Origin: Kuenenia sp039794105
Lineage (GTDB): Bacteria > Planctomycetota > Brocadiia > Brocadiales > Brocadiaceae
Assembly: GCF_039794105.1 (NCBI RefSeq)
Contig: NZ_JBDIWA010000013.1
Coordinates: forward strand, 18,229-82,228
DNA length: 64,000 bases
Direction of reading: 5' to 3'
Made by a program: the position numbers and the translations under genes. The notes below the pieces were generated by a model. It did not search any database and had not been told where the DNA came from. It was given only the letters and a program-made list of their open reading frames with translations. Every line of letters starts with the position of its first letter. The stretch's first letter is position 1. Positions 44,555-53,545 of the stretch are shown here, piece by piece.

Positions 44555-47500
44555 TTATTTCCCATGTGCAATTTCATCCGCTATCAATTCTGCTTGTTTC
44601 AATACCGTTTCGGTTGCCAGCATTTGCATGTCCGGTGGATAACCATATTGCCTCAATATCCTTTTTACAATCACCTTCAATTTAGCCTTTACACTCTCCT
44701 TGATTGTCCAGTCTATTGATGCATTTTCCCTTACCTTTTCAAACAGGACAACGGCCAATTCCCGCAATTTGTCTTTTTTCATTAATTGCCGTGCGCTATC
44801 ATTATTAGCGATTGCCGTATAGAAGGCATATTCGTAATCCGACATCCCCATTTCCTGAGGTTCTTTATCCATTTCCTTGATTTCTTTACTCAGTTTAATA
44901 AGTTCTTCAATTACCTCGGCTGCTGTCAGAATCTTGTTGTGATATTTCCTGATGGAATTTTCGAGCATCTCCATTAATGACTTACCTTGTATCAAATTCT
45001 TTTTAACCCGCGACTTGATTTCATCATTCAGAAGTTTCTTGAGCACCTCAAGGGCAATATTCTTGTGTTCCATGTTTTGAACTTCGACAAGAAAATCCTC
45101 GGAAAGAATCGATATATCCGGTTTCTTAATGCCCGCCGCGTCAAAAACGTCTATGACCTGCTCCGTAACGAGCGCCTTATCGATGACTTGCCGTATCGCC
45201 GTTTCTAAACCCTCACCCCCGCCTCTCCCAAAGGTAGAGGAGCTGTTGAATTTCGCAAGTCTGGATTTGACCGCCTGGAAAAATGAGACTTCATCCTTAA
45301 CGTCCATTGCCTGTTCATGCGGAATTGCAATTGAAAAGGACAGGGACAGCGCCGTTACTTCATCAATAAACCTCTTTTTCCCGTTATCTAATCCAAGAAT
45401 GTGATCTTCAGCGGCAAGAATAAGAGACAGTTTTTTGCCTGTATCGGCTTCAAAGTATTCCTCATAAGCAAAGGAATGAAACATCTGCGAAACGATTTCA
45501 AGCTTCTCAAGCATAAGCTGAACAGCTTTTTCCTGCGCGACGGCCGGGTCACCTTTACCGCCGCTATCCGAGTAGAACGACAAGGCTTTTTTAAGGTCAG
45601 CGGCAATACCGAGATAATCAACAATGAGACCGCCGGTCTTATCTTTATACACACGGTTTACACGCGCAATTGCCTGCATCAGGTTATGCCCCCTCATCGG
45701 CTTGTCAATGTAAAGGGTATGCAGACATGGCACATCAAAACCGGTAAGCCACATATCCCGGACGATAACAAGCCTGAGTTCGTCTTCCGGATTCTTCATC
45801 CTGTCGGCTAAAGTCCTCCGCTGCTCTTTTGTGGTGTGGTGTTTTGAAATTTCCGGACCATCGGATGAGGCGGAGGTCATAACCACTTTTATTACGCCCT
45901 TTCGCAAGTCGTCATTGTGCCACTGTGGCCGTATTTTTATTATTTCCGCATAAAGTTCGGCGGCAATCCGGCGCGACATGGTGACAATCATGCCCTTGCC
46001 TTCGAATACTTCCAGCCGTTGTTCGAAATGGGTAACAATATCCTGCGCAACCTGCCGTATCCTATCTATACTTCCGATAAGGGCTTCAAGCTGTGTCCAT
46101 TTCGCAAAACCCTCTCTTCCGTCTCTCCCAATGGTGACACCACCCTCTCTTCCGTCTCTCCCAAAGGGAGAGAAACTATCCTCCTCCACCTCTTGCCTGG
46201 CTAGGGCTTCCTCCTCTCCCTTTGGGAGAGGACGGGTGAGGGTGATTTCATCAAAAGATGAAATCAGTTTCCTTCCTTCTTCGCTCAAGGCAATCTTTGC
46301 CAGACGGCTTTCGTAGTAAATCCGCACCGTTGCGCCATCGGTCACGGCCTGTAATATATCGTAAACGTCAACGTAATTACCAAAAACCGCGGGGGTATTA
46401 ACGTCGGTATTCTCTATCGGCGTGCCTGTAAACCCAAGATAGGTAGCATTTGGAAGGGCATCGCGCATGTATTTGGCAAAGCCGTAAACAATCTTCTTGC
46501 CGACAATGCTTCCGTTTTCGTCTCTTGCATCTAAGGTTTTAGCCTTAAAACCGTACTGCGTGCGGTGGGCTTCGTCTGCAACAACAATGATGTTCTTTCT
46601 GTCCGAAAGCCTTTCGTAAACATTGCCTTCATCGGGTTGGAATTTTTGAATGGTGGTGAAAACAATCCCTCCGGAAGCAACCTTCAGGAGTTCTTTCAAA
46701 TGCTCCCGGTTTTCAGCCTGCACCGGCTCCTGACGCAAGAGTTGTTTTGAAGAGGCAAACGTATCAAAAAGCTGGTCGTCCAAATCGTTTCTGTCGGTAA
46801 TAACCAATATCGTGGGGTTGTCCATTGCAAGGACAATTTTCCCCGTATAAAAAACCATGGAAAGAGATTTGCCGCTGCCCTGCGTGTGCCAGACAACGCC
46901 GCCTTTTCTGTCGCCAACGGGTTGTAACCCGGCGTCGGGCAACCCATAGTTCTCCGGCGATTCTATAACCTTCGGACAATCCTGTTCTTTGGGTCTTGTA
47001 GCAACAAAACCCGACGCCCTCAGCGTCGATTCGACGGCACGGTTGACTGCATAATACTGATGATAAGCCGCAAGTTTTTTGATGGTGGTAATGGTAGTGA
47101 TACCATCCCCTATACCACCATCTACGCCGCCCTCTCTTCCGTCTCTCCCGATGGTGACACCACCCTCTCTTCCGTCTCTCCCAGGGGGAGAGAGACTTTT
47201 TTTGATTGTATTTAGTACATTTTCGGTATCCTCAATCAACTCGGCATTGCTGAATCGCAATACCTTATTGCCCAGGCTTTTTAAATACTTATCCCTTTTT
47301 TCATCTTTTTTCCTTTGTTCCGAAGTATTATGAACTTCACCATCGAATTCAATGATTAATCTTTCCGAATGGCAATAGAAATCAACAATATAGTGCCCTA
47401 TCTGATGTTGCCGTCTGAATTTTAGTCCCATGAACTGTCTATTTCTAACCAGTTCCCAAAAAAATTCTTCAGCATTCGTTTGATTCTTCCGAAGCTCTCT

Positions 47501-48370
47501 AACCCGCTCAATCATCCCCGCAAAATACATCCCCCCCCTATAATTCCTTCCCTCCCTTTGGGAGGGACTGAGGGAGGGTTGTTTTTGAACAGCCTTTCGT
47601 TCAAAAACAATAAAATGCCGGACAAGGTCTAAGAGAGTAGTCTTATTCAACAGACCCTTGATGAGTGTCTCAAGCTGACCAATAAGAGGAGAGGCTTCAA
47701 CCTTGCCGTCAGCCGTCTTCCACGCCATAAAACGGTTGAAAGCGGAGGAAATTGTACCAGCCCTGGCCTCCAGCCCATCTGAAATAACGATGAAACCGTT
47801 GTATGTAAACAATCCGGGAATCACCTGCTTGTAGGTTTGAATCTGCTGAAAGGCGGAGTGAACGGTAGCGTTTTCATCGGCAGGATTTTTCAGTTCGATA
47901 ACTACCAGCGGCAATCCATTTACGAAAAGCACAACATCTGGCCTTTTATTGACGTGGTTCTCGATTACCGTGTACTGGTTCAACACTAAAAATTCGTTGT
48001 TCTCCGGGTCGCTGAAATCAACAAGCCATACGAGGTCGCCGCGACGGTTGCCATCTTTCTGGTAGCTTACATTAATACCTTCGGTAAGCATCCGGTGAAA
48101 AGATTCGTTATTTGATATAAGTTCGGGCGAATTAAGACGAAGCACTTGCTTTACCGAATCTTCCCGCGCATCCGCAGGGACATTCGGATTGATACGAGCC
48201 ACGGCAGCAGTAAGCCGCTCAATGAGCAGGACATCCTCAAAAGACTGGCGTTCTGGCATTATACTGTCTGGTGCGATATCAGAGCCGTAGACGTACCGAT
48301 AGCCTGCTTTTTCGAGAAGTTCAATGGCAAATTGTTCGATGGTGGATTCGGTGATTTTATTAGTCGTCAT
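44555..48370 (-). CDS. hsdR: type I restriction endonuclease subunit HsdR with an inserted DUF559 domain
   Basis: HsdR translocates DNA and cuts it. The 1271-residue protein has the N-terminal PD-ExK nuclease (RPDVVLF to VIELK, residues 143-161), Walker A TQGSGKS at 496-502, DEAH at 599-602 and GFTGTPI near 646. Between nuclease and helicase, residues about 263-430 are an in-frame insert absent from ordinary HsdR. It holds a complete DUF559 endonuclease-like domain (LRKNQTNAEEFFWELVRNRQ, FRRQHQIGHYIVDFYCHSER, IIEFDGEVHN) bordered by repeat-derived peptides PSLSPSQREG and SPPGRDGREGG. Two smaller repeat-derived inserts lie at about 709-755 and 1043-1056. The frame is intact. It ends the minus-strand RM operon. 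Confidence 0.92.
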   Translation of the reverse strand: MTTNKITESTIEQFAIELLEKAGYRYVYGSDIAPDSIMPERQSFEDVLLIERLTAAVARINPNVPADAREDSVKQVLRLNSPELISNNESFHRMLTEGINVSYQKDGNRRGDLVWLVDFSDPENNEFLVLNQYTVIENHVNKRPDVVLFVNGLPLVVIELKNPADENATVHSAFQQIQTYKQVIPGLFTYNGFIVISDGLEARAGTISSAFNRFMAWKTADGKVEASPLIGQLETLIKGLLNKTTLLDLVRHFIVFERKAVQKQPSLSPSQREGRNYRGGMYFAGMIERVRELRKNQTNAEEFFWELVRNRQFMGLKFRRQHQIGHYIVDFYCHSERLIIEFDGEVHNTSEQRKKDEKRDKYLKSLGNKVLRFSNAELIEDTENVLNTIKKSLSPPGRDGREGGVTIGRDGREGGVDGGIGDGITTITTIKKLAAYHQYYAVNRAVESTLRASGFVATRPKEQDCPKVIESPENYGLPDAGLQPVGDRKGGVVWHTQGSGKSLSMVFYTGKIVLAMDNPTILVITDRNDLDDQLFDTFASSKQLLRQEPVQAENREHLKELLKVASGGIVFTTIQKFQPDEGNVYERLSDRKNIIVVADEAHRTQYGFKAKTLDARDENGSIVGKKIVYGFAKYMRDALPNATYLGFTGTPIENTDVNTPAVFGNYVDVYDILQAVTDGATVRIYYESRLAKIALSEEGRKLISSFDEITLTRPLPKGEEEALARQEVEEDSFSPFGRDGREGGVTIGRDGREGFAKWTQLEALIGSIDRIRQVAQDIVTHFEQRLEVFEGKGMIVTMSRRIAAELYAEIIKIRPQWHNDDLRKGVIKVVMTSASSDGPEISKHHTTKEQRRTLADRMKNPEDELRLVIVRDMWLTGFDVPCLHTLYIDKPMRGHNLMQAIARVNRVYKDKTGGLIVDYLGIAADLKKALSFYSDSGGKGDPAVAQEKAVQLMLEKLEIVSQMFHSFAYEEYFEADTGKKLSLILAAEDHILGLDNGKKRFIDEVTALSLSFSIAIPHEQAMDVKDEVSFFQAVKSRLAKFNSSSTFGRGGGEGLETAIRQVIDKALVTEQVIDVFDAAGIKKPDISILSEDFLVEVQNMEHKNIALEVLKKLLNDEIKSRVKKNLIQGKSLMEMLENSIRKYHNKILTAAEVIEELIKLSKEIKEMDKEPQEMGMSDYEYAFYTAIANNDSARQLMKKDKLRELAVVLFEKVRENASIDWTIKESVKAKLKVIVKRILRQYGYPPDMQMLATETVLKQAELIADEIAHGK
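45202..45244 (-). repeat. in-frame palindromic repeat remnant in hsdR
   Basis: The plus strand reads ACCCTCACCCCCGCCTCTCC, encoding STFGRGGGEG in the HsdR frame. The same sequence recurs in hsdM near 52064-52141. Confidence 0.65.
46105..46246 (-). repeat. in-frame palindromic repeat cluster in hsdR
   Basis: Two tandem CACCCTCTCTTCCGTCTCTC units and a flanking CTCTCCCTTTGGGAGAGG palindrome encode RPLPKGEE, SPFGRDGREGG and GRDGREG. The helicase frame is preserved. The units recur at 47110-47190 and 52253-52327. Confidence 0.75.
47083..47587 (-). mobile_element. DUF559 endonuclease module flanked by palindromic repeats, in frame in hsdR
   Basis: The roughly 500-base insert encodes a DUF559 domain. 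It is bordered on one side by CCCTCCCTTTGGGAGGGA (peptide SPSQREG) and on the other by two CACCCTCTCTTCCGTCTCTC units (GRDGREGG). DUF559 proteins are usually free-standing genes of about 120 codons, so a mobile repeat-flanked gene appears to have landed in frame. The insertion mechanism is inferred. Confidence 0.65.
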
Positions 48371-48426
48371 CTTTTTTCCCTGTAATGCGCCTTATCTCTT
48401 TGTCAAAATCTGAGATGTAATTTTTG

Positions 48427-48647
48427 GTAACACTTTAGTCCTTTGAAAAAGTAAAAACGCGTAACACTTTATTTTTTTGAAAAATTCCAATAATAGCGAT
48501 GTTTACCGTAAGCGTAGGAGCGGAGTATATAAACGGTTGCTGCTCGTTCCTCACTTGAAATATTTAAGCCCAATAAATTCATGTAGTGCGACGAACCTCG
48601 TCGCACTACAAATGACAATTTCCAGTTTCAAAAGACTAAAGTGTTAC
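48427..48647. repeat. palindromic MITE-like element, family A copy 3 (composite)
   Basis: It starts GTAACACTTTAGTCCTTTG and ends AAAGACTAAAGTGTTAC. A second internal GTAACACTTTATTTTTTTG start shows one copy nested in another. Inside is the hairpin TGTAGTGCGACGA with TCGTCGCACTACA (48582-48610). Confidence 0.8.
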
Positions 48648-48915
48648 AATTTTTGTCCTGTCTCTTCCCTTCATTTTGAACTGCTCGAATTTTTCGAGTA
48701 GTTGCCTCCTCGTCGAGTTCTCCAGTCTTGAATATCTCTTTCAAGTGATAGGTTATGGTATGGCTTTCTACACCAAAAAGTTGCCCAATTGCCTTTTGAG
48801 TAAGCCAGACCGTTTCGTCTTCAATGCGGGCCTCTATAGTATTCTTATTTTCCTGTTTCGTAAAAATGAGAAATTCTACCGTGCTGTTTCGGATTTGTAG
48901 TTTTTTATTTTTCAT
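48628..48915 (-). pseudogene. RhuM-type protein fragment ended by a MITE
   Basis: The 95-residue frame has the N-terminus of the RhuM virulence/death-on-curing-associated family: STVEFLIFTKQENKNTIEARIEDETVWLTQKAIGQLFGV, then HLKEIFKTGELDEEATTRKI and VQNEGKRQ. Full proteins run past 300 residues. Here the frame enters the family A element and stops, its last residues NTLVF being encoded by the element end. The gene is a 5' remnant between hsdS and hsdR, a place where accessory genes often sit in type I RM operons. Confidence 0.8.
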
Positions 48916-49206
48916 GGTAATGACCCTATAGTTGAGCTACCGAAGAATCCTCGTGAGTTGCCGATCCACCAAAAATTATAGAGCATCGAGATTATCGAAA
49001 TCAAGTTCTCCAGACTTGAATATCTCCAGGGAGCATTCCCGATTTTTTGTAACTGTTAATGGGGTTAGGAAGAAAAAACCCTAACAGGACTCCAAACCAT
49101 GTCAGGGTTAATTAAGCAAAATCCTTGTGATACAATACCTGTCATCTGACAGGCAGGTACGAATATTTGCAAAGAACCGGAAATGCCCCCCCCCAAATTG
49201 CTGTTC

Positions 49207-49410
49207 GGGAACGTAATGGCGCCGGAAACTACATTCGCGGGTTCAGGTTTGTAACCTGAACCAAACGTTTTATGCTTCCAATCCAGCCTTCTATTAGCAG
49301 AAAAATGACAAATAAATCCCAGATGACAAACAGGGTTTTTACCGCAGTACATGACCCCATTATACGCATAAACTCATAGGTTCAGGTTGCAAACCTGAAC
49401 CCGCCTGGAG
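49207..49410. repeat. palindromic element, family B copy 2
   Basis: The 204-base element starts ACGTAATGGCGCCGGAAACT and carries hairpins GGTTCAGG/CCTGAACC at both ends, with GTTTTTACCGCAGTACATGA in between. It matches 42012-42262 nearly throughout, without the loop insert of that copy. Confidence 0.85.
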
Positions 49411-49577
49411 TGTTTAACTTCTATTTGATACTTATCGGAGACAGTCACATCGCCATATTTTTCAATGATCACTTTTTCACCGTCAAGTAGCTCAAAGCAT
49501 TTGTCAATAGCAATATAAAACTGATAAATTGTTCCAACAATAGACGATGAACCCTCATGTTTTTGTTTACTACTCAT
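49374..49577 (-). pseudogene. 5' remnant of a gene coupled to hsdS, DUF4297/Cap4-like nuclease start
   Basis: ATG at 49577 overlaps the hsdS stop as ATGA. The 67-residue frame encodes GSSSIVGTIYQFYIAIDKCF, then GEKVIIEKYGDV and YQIEVKHS. The order G..YQ, IE.xGD and EVKH resembles the start of DUF4297/Cap4-type PD-(D/E)xK nucleases. The frame then runs into the family B element, which encodes RRVQVCNLNL and the stop. It was probably a fourth operon gene, destroyed by the repeat. Family assignment rests on a short segment. Confidence 0.6.
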
Positions 49578-50812
49578 ATCTTCAACCTCACTTCCCCGCA
49601 CATCAACTTCGGCAGCAGCACATCCCGCAGTTTTTCAAGGTTGTCAATTTGAGCTTTGTTCTGGAAAATTTTATGAAAATACAACGAAACTAAATTTTCG
49701 AAAGACCGTATTTCTAATTCGGTTGGAACTGGAACCTTGTTTTCTTTGAAGGTTGTGGTTGTTATCGTGTCAAAAACGCTACCGTAAGCTGAAGATTGCA
49801 ATTCTTCAACCACATGGTTAATCAATAGATATGTAAAGAAAAAACAATTGTCAATTCGCGGTAATATACCATAATTTGACTGACTAAAAGCCATTGGTTG
49901 AGCAAGTAGACAATATTTCCCAACTGTCCCTCTTGCGGAAATTACTGTTGCATATTTTGGCAAGAGTTTGGCGGAACTGTTATTTAAGCCGTTTTCTGTT
50001 ATTCTTTTCTCTGTATTGAGTACGAAAGATTTATGGTTTGAAGCTATATCCCCACCAGCTAACCATGGAATATTACCATCCCAATAATCGGAAATTGATG
50101 TCTTTGGAGTACCACCACCAACTAATTGTACAAGTCTGAGAAGGCTATCTTCCTCCCACCCTTCATCCACATTTCCCGCCCTATGGGAGGGATTAAGGGA
50201 GGGTTCTATAAACCACTGCCTGAAAAGCGTTTCGGCCATGGCTTCGAGGGTTTTGTTCTGGCGGTGGAGCAGGTCTATTTTGTCGTCGAGACTGGAAAGG
50301 ACTGAGGCGATGGCGCGTTGTTCGGGAAGAAGGGGCAATGTTACAGTAACACTGCTCAAAATATCGGTATTGATCGAAGGCATTGTAGCACCTACCGCTA
50401 TCATTCTGATGTGTTCTTTGAAGCTTTCCTGCCCGAAATAAAATGATAAGAATTTTGGATTAACCTGCTTCTTATTTGTCCTCACCCTCAAACATCGGCC
50501 TGAAAACATCCAGCCATCCTCTTTTTCGCTTACATAAGCCCGTCTATCAACTGAGCCCACCCGGCTGAATACAATATCCCCTTCTTGCAAAACATATTTG
50601 TTCAATCGCTTTTTATCTTTATCTCCGACCAAAGGCAGGTTTAGGTGCAATATTTTATTTTCTCCCAGATGCTCCACAGTGATAATTGGAGTGCCTACAG
50701 ACTTATAATCGCTCTGATGCAACTGACTTCCAAACGGCCCTGTCTGAACTTCTGCAACATCTCCCAGCTTACATTCTTTCCATCCCCTCATACCATCATC
50801 TTCTTTACTCAT
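49574..50812 (-). CDS. hsdS: type I restriction specificity subunit HsdS
   Basis: The 412-residue subunit has two target-recognition domains, one for each half of the recognition sequence. Each starts with a WKxCKLGDVAEVQTG or LVQLVGGGTPKT motif and ends in a conserved helix (LPEQRAIASVLSSLDDKIDLLHRQNKTLEAMAETLFRQWF; then DNLEKLRDVLLPKLMCGEV). Between domains the peptide EPSLNPSHRAGN is encoded by a palindromic repeat (about 50167-50213). I start at ATG 50812, which overlaps the DUF1016 gene end; the longer frame to 50872 lies inside that gene. It directs the HsdM/HsdR complex to its site. Confidence 0.92.
   Translation of the reverse strand: MSKEDDGMRGWKECKLGDVAEVQTGPFGSQLHQSDYKSVGTPIITVEHLGENKILHLNLPLVGDKDKKRLNKYVLQEGDIVFSRVGSVDRRAYVSEKEDGWMFSGRCLRVRTNKKQVNPKFLSFYFGQESFKEHIRMIAVGATMPSINTDILSSVTVTLPLLPEQRAIASVLSSLDDKIDLLHRQNKTLEAMAETLFRQWFIEPSLNPSHRAGNVDEGWEEDSLLRLVQLVGGGTPKTSISDYWDGNIPWLAGGDIASNHKSFVLNTEKRITENGLNNSSAKLLPKYATVISARGTVGKYCLLAQPMAFSQSNYGILPRIDNCFFFTYLLINHVVEELQSSAYGSVFDTITTTTFKENKVPVPTELEIRSFENLVSLYFHKIFQNKAQIDNLEKLRDVLLPKLMCGEVRLKI
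50167..50213 (-). repeat. in-frame palindromic repeat in hsdS linker
   Basis: CCCGCCCTATGGGAGGGATT followed by AAGGGAGGG encodes PSLNPSHRAG between the two recognition domains. The same unit recurs in hsdM (52287-52320) and hsdR (47550-47580). Confidence 0.7.
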
Positions 50813-51836
50813 TCTGGCCCCCCAATTCCGCTTCAATCTCTTCAATACTTGGCAGAGAGGATTTAAACTCATCGGGCAGGCTTCTGGTGATGGTGTATTC
50901 GCTTACGCCAATAGGTTTGTGAACATCCTTCAGTGCATATTCCACAACGGTATCGTTTTTTGATTTGCAGATCAAAATGCCGATAGTGGGATTATCCCGT
51001 TCTGTCTTCAAAATACCATCAACTGCAGAAATATAGAAATTGAGTTTCCCTGCATACTCAGGCTTAAATTTCGCTGTCTTGAGTTCAATTACCACATAAC
51101 AATGTAACCGGACATGGTAGAATAGCAGATCAACAAAGAATTCGTCGCCGTCAACTTCCAGTCTGAACTGTCTTCCGATGTAAGAAAAACCTGCTCCTAA
51201 TTCCAACAAGAATCTGGTCACATGTTTGATCAGGGCATCCTCCAGTTCTTTTTCATCGTGCTTTTCCCGCAACATCAAAAAATCAAAGTTATAAGGGTCT
51301 TTGAGTGTTTGGCGTGCTAAATCAGATTGGGGTTCGGGAAGGGTAGTTTTAAAATTGGTAATAGCCTTTCCTTCTCTTGCATATAAACCGCTTTCGATGT
51401 GATGCGTTAACACCGCCCTTGACCAGTTATTTTGAATTGTTTTTTGAACATAGAAAACGGCCTCTAAAGTGCTTTTACATTTGGATATTATGACGATATT
51501 ATGTCCCCAGGGAATTTGGGCAACAAGCTGTTGCCCAATTGTATCACACCGTTTGAAAAACATATACCACTGACGGATATATTTTAGATTCCGTTCAGAA
51601 AATCCTTTCATATCAGGAAATTCAGCCTGCAGATCCCGACTCATTTGTTTGATAAATCCATCTCCCCATGCGGTCTCTTTTTGTTTGGTTACCATACGCT
51701 TGGCCAAGTCCCAATATAGACGCAAAAGCCCCTGATTGACCGCAACCGCCGCTTTGATCTGCGCTGATTGAATACATTGTTTTATCTCCTGAATAAACCG
51801 CTTGTAATCATCTGTTTTGATGATGTTGCCTCTCAT
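50805..51836 (-). CDS. DUF1016 (YhcG-type) PD-(D/E)xK nuclease
   Basis: The 343-residue protein has the N-terminal helical DUF1016 region (NQGLLRLYWDLAKRM, FSERNLKYIRQWYMFF) and a C-terminal nuclease domain. In the latter, FFVDLLFYHVRLHCYVVIELK gives the D and ExK residues, followed by FKPEYAGKLNFYISAVD. Such genes are frequent passengers inside type I RM operons. It overlaps hsdM by ATGA and hsdS by eight bases, so it belongs to the operon. A fragment of a paralogue lies at 58288-58818. Confidence 0.92.
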   Translation of the reverse strand: MRGNIIKTDDYKRFIQEIKQCIQSAQIKAAVAVNQGLLRLYWDLAKRMVTKQKETAWGDGFIKQMSRDLQAEFPDMKGFSERNLKYIRQWYMFFKRCDTIGQQLVAQIPWGHNIVIISKCKSTLEAVFYVQKTIQNNWSRAVLTHHIESGLYAREGKAITNFKTTLPEPQSDLARQTLKDPYNFDFLMLREKHDEKELEDALIKHVTRFLLELGAGFSYIGRQFRLEVDGDEFFVDLLFYHVRLHCYVVIELKTAKFKPEYAGKLNFYISAVDGILKTERDNPTIGILICKSKNDTVVEYALKDVHKPIGVSEYTITRSLPDEFKSSLPSIEEIEAELGGQNE

Positions 51837-53488
51837 ACCAGCTTTACCTTTTTAAGATTTTCCTTGATTAGTGCATTGAGCTTTTCTTCCTCTTTCAACT
51901 GTTCTTCAAATTCCTTCTTCAAACTGGTAAAACGCTCCTTAAAATCAAAATCGTCTTCGTCATCAGGCAATCCTACGTATCGTCCCGGCGTAAGCACATA
52001 ATCCAGTTCTCGCACTCGTTCGATGGACGCGGAGTTACAAAAACCCTTGATGTCTTGATAGACACCCTCACCCCCGCCTCTCCCAGAGGGAGAGGATCTT
52101 TTGTTCTCCTCCTTTTGGGAGGAGTTAGAGGAGGGTGAAGATTTCCATTTATGATAAGTATTGGCAATCTTCATGATATTTTCAGACGAAAGCTCTTTTG
52201 TCCGGCGATTTATCAGGTGTCCTTCATTTCTGGCATCGATAAAAAGGATTTCACCCTCTCTTCCGTCTCTCCCAAAGGGAGAGAAACTTCCCTCCCTTTG
52301 GGAGGGATTGAGGGAGGGTTCGGCGCGACCGCGCCGAATAAACCAGAGGCAGGCTGGAATCTGGGTATTCAAAAACAGCTTGGCGGGAAGATTGACAATG
52401 CAATCAACCAAACAGGCTTCGATTAATGCCTTACGGATTTCGCCTTCACCAGAAGTCTTTGAGGTGAGTGAACCTTTTGCCAGCACAAAACCAGCAATGC
52501 CGCTGGGGCTAAGATGATAAAGGAATTGTTGTATCCATGCGTAATTTGCATTGCCTGACGGAGGCACGCCGTATTTCCATCTTCCGTCTTTGCGGAGCAA
52601 ATCTCCGCTCCAGTCGCTGTCATTAAAGGGGGGATTGGCGATAACGAAATCGGCTTTTAAATCTTTGTGGACATCATTCAGGAAGGAGCCTTCGTTGTTC
52701 CATTTGACCTGTGAACTGTCAATGCTCCGGATGGCAAGGTTCATCTTCGCCAGCCGCCAGGTGGTCTGGTTGCTTTCCTGTCCGTAAATGGAGATGTCGT
52801 TTACCTTGCCATGATGGCTAACTACAAACTTTTCCGACTGAACAAACATACCGCCTGACCCACAACAGGGGTCAAACACCCGGCCTTTGTAAGGTTCAAG
52901 CATCTCAACCAGAAGTTCGACAACGCTGCGCGGCGTATAGAATTGTCCACCCTTCTTTCCTTCGGCAAGGGCAAATTCACCAAGGAAATATTCGAACACA
53001 TGGCCAAGCACGTCAGCGCTGCGGGCTTTTGCATCGCCAAGGGCAATGTTCCCGACAAGGTCTATCAAGCCGCCAAGATTTGTGGGATCAAGGTTTCCAC
53101 GCGCAAAGACCTTCGGCAGCACGTCTTTGAGTGATGGATTATCCTTCTCGATGGCGTCCATCGCATTATCAACTTCTTTTCCGATAGTAGGAAGCTTTGC
53201 TTTGGATTGTAGATATGACCAACGGGCAATCTCCGGGACAAAGAAGACATTTTCTGCTTTGTATTCGTCTTTATCTTCCGGGTCTGCCCCGGCATATTCA
53301 CCCTTTCCGCTTTTCAGCCTGGTATGTAAGTCTTCAAAGGCATCGGAGATGTATCTCAGGAAAATCAAACCAAGAACAATGTGCTTGTATTCGGCTGCGT
53401 CAATGTTCTTACGGAGCTTGTCTGCCGCCTTCCAGAGCTGCTTTTCAATTGGTTCTTCTTTTGTGCTATTCTCTCTGATCTTTGCCAT
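51833..53488 (-). CDS. hsdM: type I DNA methyltransferase subunit HsdM with two repeat-derived inserts
   Basis: N6-adenine methyltransferase of 551 residues. The N-terminal helical domain (KAADKLRKNIDAAEYKHIVLG) is followed by the catalytic domain with the SAM motif FDPCCGSGGMF near residue 210 and the catalytic NPPF near 287. Two in-frame repeat-derived peptides interrupt the C-terminal third: EPSLNPSQREGSFSPFGRDG (about 390-414) and SSPSGRGGGEG with SSPSSNSSQKEE (about 452-477). The frame is intact. ATG 53488 is six bases after GGAG; an ATG six bases earlier directly abuts that site. First gene of the RM operon. Confidence 0.93.
   Translation of the reverse strand: MAKIRENSTKEEPIEKQLWKAADKLRKNIDAAEYKHIVLGLIFLRYISDAFEDLHTRLKSGKGEYAGADPEDKDEYKAENVFFVPEIARWSYLQSKAKLPTIGKEVDNAMDAIEKDNPSLKDVLPKVFARGNLDPTNLGGLIDLVGNIALGDAKARSADVLGHVFEYFLGEFALAEGKKGGQFYTPRSVVELLVEMLEPYKGRVFDPCCGSGGMFVQSEKFVVSHHGKVNDISIYGQESNQTTWRLAKMNLAIRSIDSSQVKWNNEGSFLNDVHKDLKADFVIANPPFNDSDWSGDLLRKDGRWKYGVPPSGNANYAWIQQFLYHLSPSGIAGFVLAKGSLTSKTSGEGEIRKALIEACLVDCIVNLPAKLFLNTQIPACLWFIRRGRAEPSLNPSQREGSFSPFGRDGREGEILFIDARNEGHLINRRTKELSSENIMKIANTYHKWKSSPSSNSSQKEENKRSSPSGRGGGEGVYQDIKGFCNSASIERVRELDYVLTPGRYVGLPDDEDDFDFKERFTSLKKEFEEQLKEEEKLNALIKENLKKVKLV
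52064..52141 (-). repeat. in-frame palindromic repeats in hsdM, unit 2
   Basis: CACCCTCACCCCCGCCTCTC and CTCCTCCTTTTGGGAGGAG units encode SPSGRGGGEG and SSPSSNSSQKEE in the HsdM frame. Same families as in hsdR. Confidence 0.72.
52253..52327 (-). repeat. in-frame palindromic repeats in hsdM, unit 1
   Basis: CACCCTCTCTTCCGTCTCTC and CCCTCCCTTTGGGAGGGATT units lie side by side and encode PSLNPSQREG plus SPFGRDGREG. The pair recurs around the DUF559 module in hsdR. Confidence 0.75.
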
Positions 53489-53545
53489 CTTCATCTCCAG
53501 TCAGTTGTTCGCTTCTCTTGCGTAGAGGTTTTGTTTTATTCATAG

